Source of the DNA: Agromyces albus
GTDB taxonomy: Bacteria; Actinomycetota; Actinomycetes; Actinomycetales; Microbacteriaceae
DNA length: 64,000 nucleotides
Direction: 5' to 3'
Assembly: GCF_004134825.1 (NCBI RefSeq)
Contig: NZ_SDPN01000005.1
Coordinates: 92,386 to 156,385, forward strand
Shown: piece by piece, positions 59,903-64,000 of the stretch
How positions within the stretch are numbered: the stretch's first letter is position 1
Layout of the letters: each line of letters begins with the position of its first letter
Program-made: the position numbers and the translations under genes
The notes under the pieces: model-generated
Seen by the model: the letters and a program-made list of their open reading frames with translations, nothing else
What the model was told of the DNA's origin: nothing
Databases searched by the model: none

Positions 59903-60044
59903 ACCTCATCGTGCCAGGTGCCACCGACACGGGGCATCCGGCCACCCTGTCCGGCGGCGAGCGGATGTCGGGACACCGCGCCGCTGGCGCGTCCGCCTCG
60001 CCGCGCGGGAGGATGGAGTACCAGACCGCGATGGAGTGATCCCA

Positions 60045-61487
60045 GTGGGAACGACCGTATTCGAACGGCGCCGGCCAGCGGCATCCGTCGTGCAGCACTC
60101 GCTCGAGCACACCGCGCAATCGGTGTTCTGGCTCGACGACCTCGGCCGCGTTCCCGCGCGCCCGAAGCTCTCGGGCGAGCGGGTCGCGCACCTCGCGATC
60201 GTCGGCGGCGGCTACACCGGGCTCTGGACTGCGGTGCTCGCCAAGCGCCGCAACCCGAACGCGCACGTCGTGCTCATCGAGGCGAAGACGATCGGCTGGG
60301 CGGCATCCGGCCGCAATGGCGGCTTCTGCGAGGCGAGCCTCACCCACGGTCGCGAGAACGGCCTCGCCCGCTGGCCCGATGAGCTCGACACGCTCGACCG
60401 GCTCGGCCTCGAGAACCTCGATGCGATCGAGGCGGCCGAGGCCGAGTACGGCATGGACTTCGAGTTCGAGCGCAGCGGTTCGCTCGAGGTCGCCGTCGAG
60501 CCGCACCAGCTCGAGTGGTTACTTGAATCGGCAGCGGATGCCGCGGCGCGCGGTGACGCGACCGTTCGGTTCCTCGACGAGGCCGAGACCCGCGCCGAGG
60601 TGGACTCGCCCACCTATCTCGGTGCCGCCTGGCATACGCGCACGAGTGCGACGCTGCACCCCGCGAAGCTCGCCGTCGAACTCGCGCGGGTCGCAGAGGA
60701 GCTCGGCGTCGAGATCTTCGAACGCTCCCCCGTGCGAGGCATGGACACGCCGGGCTCGACGGGAGCGGTCACCCTTGTGACCGACGGCGGCCGGGTGGTC
60801 GCCGAGCACGCGGTGCTCGCGACGAACGTGTTCCCCTCACTCCTCAAGCGCAACACGCTCATGACCGTGCCGGTCTACGACTACGTGCTCATGACCGAGC
60901 CGCTCTCGGCCGATCAGCTCGCGGCGATCGGCTGGTCGAACCGCCAGGGCATCGGCGACATGGCGAACCAGTTCCACTACTACCGGCTCTCGCGCGACAA
61001 CCGCATCCTCTTCGGCGGATACGACGCGATCTACCACTACGGGGGTCGCGTGCGCGACGAGTACGAGCGCCGGCCCGACACGTTCGCGCGCCTCGCGAGC
61101 CACTTCTTCACGACGTTCCCGCAGCTCGAGGGCTTGCGCTTCAGCCACCAGTGGAGCGGTGCGATCGACACGTGCACGCGCTTCTGCGCGTTCTACGGCA
61201 CGGCACGCGACGACCGCGTCGCCTACGCGGCAGGATTCACCGGACTCGGCGTCGCCGCCACGCGCTTCGCCGCCGAGGTCATGCTCGATCGCCTCGAGCG
61301 CCGTGAGACCGAACGCACGCGACTCGAGATGGTGCGCGATCGGCCGCTGCCGTTCCCACCCGAGCCGGCCGCCGCGCTCGGCATCAACGCCACCCGCTGG
61401 TCGCTCGACCGCGCCGACCACACCGGCGGCAAGCGCAACGTGCTCCTGAAGACGCTCGACGCGCTCGGACTGGGGTTCGACTCGTGA
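60045..61487 (+). CDS. FAD-dependent amine/amino-acid oxidoreductase (DadA/PuuB-like)
   Basis: 480 residues from GTG at 60045, chosen because GGAG lies 8 nt upstream; a GTG at 60036 is the alternative. DAO fold: IVGGGYTGLWTAVLAKRR (FAD-binding GxGxxG) near residue 47, GWAASGRNGGFCEASL, and a C-terminal FTGLGVAATRFAAEVMLD. The GRNGG block is typical of gamma-glutamylputrescine oxidase (PuuB) and related amine oxidases. Its stop overlaps the start of the cupin gene by four bases. A polyamine or amino-acid catabolic role is inferred. Confidence 0.88.
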   Translation: MGTTVFERRRPAASVVQHSLEHTAQSVFWLDDLGRVPARPKLSGERVAHLAIVGGGYTGLWTAVLAKRRNPNAHVVLIEAKTIGWAASGRNGGFCEASLTHGRENGLARWPDELDTLDRLGLENLDAIEAAEAEYGMDFEFERSGSLEVAVEPHQLEWLLESAADAAARGDATVRFLDEAETRAEVDSPTYLGAAWHTRTSATLHPAKLAVELARVAEELGVEIFERSPVRGMDTPGSTGAVTLVTDGGRVVAEHAVLATNVFPSLLKRNTLMTVPVYDYVLMTEPLSADQLAAIGWSNRQGIGDMANQFHYYRLSRDNRILFGGYDAIYHYGGRVRDEYERRPDTFARLASHFFTTFPQLEGLRFSHQWSGAIDTCTRFCAFYGTARDDRVAYAAGFTGLGVAATRFAAEVMLDRLERRETERTRLEMVRDRPLPFPPEPAAALGINATRWSLDRADHTGGKRNVLLKTLDALGLGFDS

Positions 61488-61843
61488 ACGGCGAGATCCG
61501 GCTCGACGCGGGCACGGTGACGGATGCTGCAGCCATCGCCCTCGAGCACGAGCCCGTGCCGGCCGAGCAGGTCGTCGCGGGTGGGCCCACCACTGGACTT
61601 CACGTGCTCGATTCGACCGACGGCCGGATCGTCGGCGTGTGGGAGATGACGCCGGGCGCGATGCGCGACATCGAGGCCGACGAGGTGTTCATCGTGCTCT
61701 CAGGTGCTGCGACGGTGGAGTTCCAGCATCCGATCGCCGACCCCATCGTGCTGGCGCCGGGCTCGGTCGTGCGGCTCGAGGCGGGCATGCGCACCCTCTG
61801 GACGGTGCGGCAGACCCTGCGCAAGCTCTACGTCACGCCCTGA
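61484..61843 (+). CDS. Cupin_3 (DUF861-type) domain protein
   Basis: 119 residues. A single cupin barrel with EDVE-like motif DIEADEVFIVLSGAATVEF and LAPGSVVRLEAGMRTLWTV, characteristic of the Cupin_3/DUF861 group related to (S)-ureidoglycine aminohydrolase. Co-translated with the FAD oxidoreductase, an association seen in polyamine-type catabolic clusters. Probable role in handling the aldehyde or imine product; unproven. Confidence 0.85.
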   Translation: MNGEIRLDAGTVTDAAAIALEHEPVPAEQVVAGGPTTGLHVLDSTDGRIVGVWEMTPGAMRDIEADEVFIVLSGAATVEFQHPIADPIVLAPGSVVRLEAGMRTLWTVRQTLRKLYVTP

Positions 61844-61848
61844 CCCGC

Positions 61849-61890
61849 CCCGGTGGTCGAGTGCCGCCGCCGGAGGCGACTCTCGAACCC
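61849..61890. repeat. Partial intergenic palindromic repeat (GGTGGTCGAGT type)
   Basis: CGGTGGTCGAGTGCCGCCGCC and the following CGAACC resemble the left arm of the full element at 61976, so this is a degraded or half copy just after the cupin gene stop. Confidence 0.6.
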
Positions 61891-61927
61891 GGTCGGACGC
61901 ATGAGTTCCCGATTGCTCATGTCAATC

Positions 61928-61945
61928 CCGCCTCACATGAGGCGG
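61928..61945. terminator. Hairpin terminator after the cupin gene
   Basis: CCGCCTCA-CA-TGAGGCGG, perfect 8-bp stem, 85 bp after the cupin stop and between the two palindromic repeats. Convergent genes on either side. Confidence 0.55.
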
Positions 61946-61975
61946 ATCTCACACGAGACTCGGTGAACACATACT

Positions 61976-62078
61976 CCGGTGGTCGAGTAGCGCCGCCGAC
62001 GGCGACGCGTATCGAGGCCACGCTCGATCGCTCGGGTGGTTTCGATACGGCTGCTTCGCTGCCTACTCAACCACCGGG
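61976..62078. repeat. Intergenic palindromic element of Microbacteriaceae type
   Basis: Left arm CCGGTGGTCGAGTAG ... CGTATCGAGGCCAC is mirrored by right arm GTGGTTTCGATACGG ... CTACTCAACCACCGG. I recognise this TGGTCGAGTAG/CGTATCGA pattern as a frequent intergenic repeat in this family, probably a mobile palindromic unit or terminator-like element. It lies between the convergent cupin and HxlR genes. Confidence 0.75.
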
Positions 62079-62098
62079 GCGAACCATCGAGGGGCGCC

Positions 62099-62818
62099 TC
62101 AGGCGGCGGATGCCGCGGCGGCCTCCGTCGGCGGACCGGCCGGCTCGATGCGGAAGGTGCGCGTGAAGCGCACCAGCGCCTCAGTGTCGCCGGCGAGGAT
62201 CGACACGTCGCTCGGCTCTAGCGCGCCGGAGATCAGATCGCGGAATCCCGCGGGATGGATCATGAGCTCGAGTTGCGACTCGAACGCCGCTTCGGGCGTG
62301 CGCTTGCGCTGAGGCTGCGGCAGCGCGCCCGGGCCGATCGGCACGACGTCGAGTGTGCCGTCGACGACGACCGCCACCACGGAGACGTCGCCGACGTGCA
62401 GCACGTACTCGGTCGGCGGCATCCCGGCTGCGGCATCCGCCCGGAACGCCGCTCGGAGCGCCACGGTCAACGCGTCGCGGGTGATCAGGTCACCTTCGGC
62501 CGGCTCGCCGAGCACCGACCAGCCCCACCGCTCGAGGGCGACGACGACAGGTTCGAGTGCCTGCCCGAGGGCCGTGAGCTCGTACCCGCCCCGCACCGTC
62601 GGCACGCGCCGGATGACGCCCGACTCCTGCAGCTCTTTGAGCCGGTCGCTGAGGATGTTCGTGGGGATGCGCGGGAGCCCCGACTTCAGGTCGCCGTACC
62701 GGCGCGGGCCGACGAGCAGGTCGCGAACGATGAGCAGCGCCCACCGATCGCCGACCCGCTCGAGCGCCCGAGCCGTGCCGCTGTACTGGCCGAAGCCGCG
62801 TGCCCCGCGAGTGGCCAC
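62099..62818 (-). CDS. HxlR-family regulator with C-terminal sterol-carrier-like domain
   Basis: 239 residues from GTG at 62818. Residues 10-100 are an HxlR winged helix (GTARALERVGDRWALLIVRDLLVGPRRYGDLKSGLPRIPTNILSDRLKELQESGVI, here truncated in quotation). Residues about 115-239 form an SCP2-like domain, found in a subset of HxlR proteins and possibly ligand-binding. It lies 12 bp downstream of the VOC gene in the same orientation and likely controls it; a CAAGTGCACTTG palindrome sits in their common promoter. Confidence 0.9.
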   Translation of the reverse strand: MATRGARGFGQYSGTARALERVGDRWALLIVRDLLVGPRRYGDLKSGLPRIPTNILSDRLKELQESGVIRRVPTVRGGYELTALGQALEPVVVALERWGWSVLGEPAEGDLITRDALTVALRAAFRADAAAGMPPTEYVLHVGDVSVVAVVVDGTLDVVPIGPGALPQPQRKRTPEAAFESQLELMIHPAGFRDLISGALEPSDVSILAGDTEALVRFTRTFRIEPAGPPTEAAAASAA

Positions 62819-62830
62819 GTGGTCGACGTG

Positions 62831-63289
62831 TCAGGCCGAGGCCGACGAGGCCGTAGCGCCCTGCTCGGCCAGGTAGGCTTCGGGGCCCTTCTCGGCGGCC
62901 GCGGGCTCCATGAAGAGGAACCCGAGGATGTTGCCGTCGGGGTCTTCGAGGTCGCGCGAGTACATGAAGCCGTAGTCCTGCGCCTCGCGCGGCTCGCTGC
63001 CGCCGGCGGCGAGTCCCTTGGCGAGCACCTCGTCGACCTCGTCGCGGGAGTCGCGGGTGAACGCGAGGCTCACCTGCGCGTGCGTCTTCGGGTCGATGAT
63101 CTGCTTGTCGGTGAAGGTGCCGAGGTACTCACGAGTGAGCACCATGAAGTAGATGTTGTCGTCGAGCACGACGCAGGCCGCGTTCTCGTCGGTGAAGAGC
63201 GGGTTGATGCTGAACCCGAGCGAGGTGTAGAAGTCCTTCGACCGCTCGAGGTCGGTCGTCGGCAGGTTCACGAAGATTGAGGTGGGCAT
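62831..63289 (-). CDS. VOC-family (glyoxalase-like) protein
   Basis: 152 residues. Two beta-alpha-beta-beta-beta modules: SIFVNLPTTDLERSKDFYTSLGFS and QVSLAFTRDSRDEVDEVLAKGLAAGG ... DLEDPDGNILGFLFMEP. Metal ligands are incomplete at the first position (Asn instead of His). This branch of VOC proteins is commonly found with HxlR or sigma factor genes and often annotated as glyoxalase-like with no known substrate. First gene of a two-gene operon with HxlR. Confidence 0.9.
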   Translation of the reverse strand: MPTSIFVNLPTTDLERSKDFYTSLGFSINPLFTDENAACVVLDDNIYFMVLTREYLGTFTDKQIIDPKTHAQVSLAFTRDSRDEVDEVLAKGLAAGGSEPREAQDYGFMYSRDLEDPDGNILGFLFMEPAAAEKGPEAYLAEQGATASSASA

Positions 63290-63347
63290 CAGTGACTCCA
63301 GTTCGAATCGGTCGGAATTGGCGTTGCACGAATTAGCTTGCTCTTTG

Positions 63348-63359
63348 CAAGTGCACTTG
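63348..63359. promoter_or_regulatory. CAAGTGCACTTG palindrome in the VOC-HxlR promoter
   Basis: A perfect 12-bp palindrome immediately downstream of TTGACA (minus strand, 63358-63363) and 59 bp before the VOC start. The AT-rich promoter region stands out from the surroundings. Candidate HxlR operator. Confidence 0.6.
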
Positions 63360-63380
63360 TCAATAGCAAGTAACTTCGCG

Positions 63381-63401
63381 GCCTACTCGACCACCGGGGC
63401 G
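63381..63401. repeat. Half copy of the intergenic palindromic element at the PucR gene end
   Basis: GCCTACTCGACCACCGGGGCG differs by one base from 62061-62081. Read on the minus strand it encodes the last residues (Ala-Pro-Val-Val-Glu) and the TAG stop of the PucR-like gene, so the repeat has supplied the C-terminus. Confidence 0.65.
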
Positions 63402-64000
63402 CTGCGCCGCACGAGCAGCGCGAGATGCAGCGCGGTGAGCGTCTCGCCGTCGTCGAGGTTCACCCCGAGCAGGTCGCCGATGAGCCCGAGCCGCTGGTAG
63501 AACACCGACCGCGAGAGGTGACTCGCGGCGGCGGCTGCGGTGCGGTTGCCGGGGTGGGCGAGCATCGCGCCGAGCACGTCGAGCAGGTCGCCGCCGCGCG
63601 CGAGGTCGTATTCGATGAGCGGCGCGAGCATGCGCTCGCCGTGCCGCTGCAGCCGGTGGTCGTCGCGCAGCGAGGTCACGAGCCGCATGAGCGGGCGGTC
63701 GTCGGCGCGGCGCAGCACCGGGCCGCGCGTGCCCCGCGCGACCGGGCCGCGGGCGAGGTCGATCGCCTCCTGCACCGAGCCGAGCAACTCGTCGAGACCG
63801 GCAGCGGGCGTGCCGATCGAGAGCACGAGACGATCGGCGGATGCCGCATCGCCGTCCGTGAGCGAACGGGCGAAGCCGCGCGCCGCGGCGTCGTCGAGCT
63901 CCACGCCGCCGGGCAGGGAGAGCAGCACGATGCACGCGGGCGCGGGCAGGATCCGTTCGGGCGCGGCACCGGCGACGGCCCGGCTGCCGAGCGCGCGGGC
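63383..64000 (-). CDS. PucR/CdaR-type transcriptional regulator, C-terminal part (truncated by window edge)
   Basis: The frame is open to the window end, so the N-terminus is missing. About 205 residues are visible: a GGDEF-like degenerate middle region, then LMRLVTSLRDDHRLQRHGERMLAPLIEYDLARGGDLLDVLGAMLAHPGNRTAAAAASHLSRSVFYQRLGLIGDLLG, which is the PucR C-terminal helix-turn-helix (quoted parts: EYDLARGGDLLDVLGAML and HLSRSVFYQRLGLIGDLLG). PucR proteins respond to purine or amine catabolites, so control of the nearby FAD oxidoreductase/cupin pair is conceivable. The stop codon lies within a palindromic repeat. Confidence 0.85.
   Translation of the reverse strand, partial: ARALGSRAVAGAAPERILPAPACIVLLSLPGGVELDDAAARGFARSLTDGDAASADRLVLSIGTPAAGLDELLGSVQEAIDLARGPVARGTRGPVLRRADDRPLMRLVTSLRDDHRLQRHGERMLAPLIEYDLARGGDLLDVLGAMLAHPGNRTAAAAASHLSRSVFYQRLGLIGDLLGVNLDDGETLTALHLALLVRRSAPVVE

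Overview
The window reads as a chromosome segment of a high-GC Gram-positive actinobacterium, most likely a member of Microbacteriaceae (an Agromyces/Microbacterium-like genus). This rests on the high GC content with strong G/C third-codon preference, a class-E sortase-type LAATG surface anchor, an L10-leader upstream of rplJ-rplL, a RamB-type acetate regulator near aceA/aceB, an F420-type LLM oxidoreductase, many apparently leaderless genes (a TANNNT-like hexamer about 6 nt before ATG/GTG), and copies of an intergenic palindrome (GGTGGTCGAGTAG ... ) that I associate with this family. The genus is inference.

Layout. 1-2945: end of a DUF3105 gene, a DUF305 protein and an ABC exporter. 3158-6097: a TPR-LuxR regulator and a sortase-anchored surface protein. 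6165-12683: carbohydrate uptake operon (binding protein plus two permeases, no ATPase) divergent from a LacI regulator with two identical operators, followed by a secreted alginate-lyase-like polysaccharide lyase with a CBM42/AbfB domain. 12954-14150: rplL, rplJ and their leader RNA. 14203-17414: a winged-helix regulator with a degenerate receiver, then an MFS pump with its MarR regulator. 17499-23253: a two-component system, a HAD-like hydrolase and a MacB-like ABC pair; the two-component and ABC promoters share a 14-bp word and CATAG repeats phased by 11 bp.

23554-25479: methyltransferase, cupin, secreted amidase-domain protein. 25511-34979: a compact sugar-catabolic locus (Gfo/Idh/MocA oxidoreductase, ribose-type ABC importer, two sugar isomerase/epimerase-like proteins) divergent from a ROK regulator, with a striking four-site dyad inside. 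35029-47130: another TPR-LuxR protein, cupin, aminotransferase, YqaJ-like nuclease-domain protein, quinone-reductase-like protein, a translationally coupled nitroreductase/adenylate-forming enzyme pair, a DUF5937/ArsR regulator divergent from an MFS transporter, a MarR-GNAT fusion and a GNAT protein.

47189-50329: glyoxylate shunt (aceB, aceA), whose regulator is probably the RamB-like protein at 54813. 50569-53525: deaminase, lipoprotein and an envelope-associated operon (phage-holin-like, DUF3618). 53762-56327: LLM oxidoreductase and RamB-like regulator. 56425-59096: a patch with an APH-like kinase, a lipoprotein, and a membrane protein/ECF sigma pair behind a palindromic promoter. 59114-64000: GH16-like protein, FAD oxidoreductase plus cupin, palindromic repeats, HxlR and VOC genes, and a truncated PucR-like regulator.

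I see no tRNA, rRNA, CRISPR array, insertion sequence or prophage. All start choices and counts were made by eye. No gene-free stretch exceeds about 300 bases.
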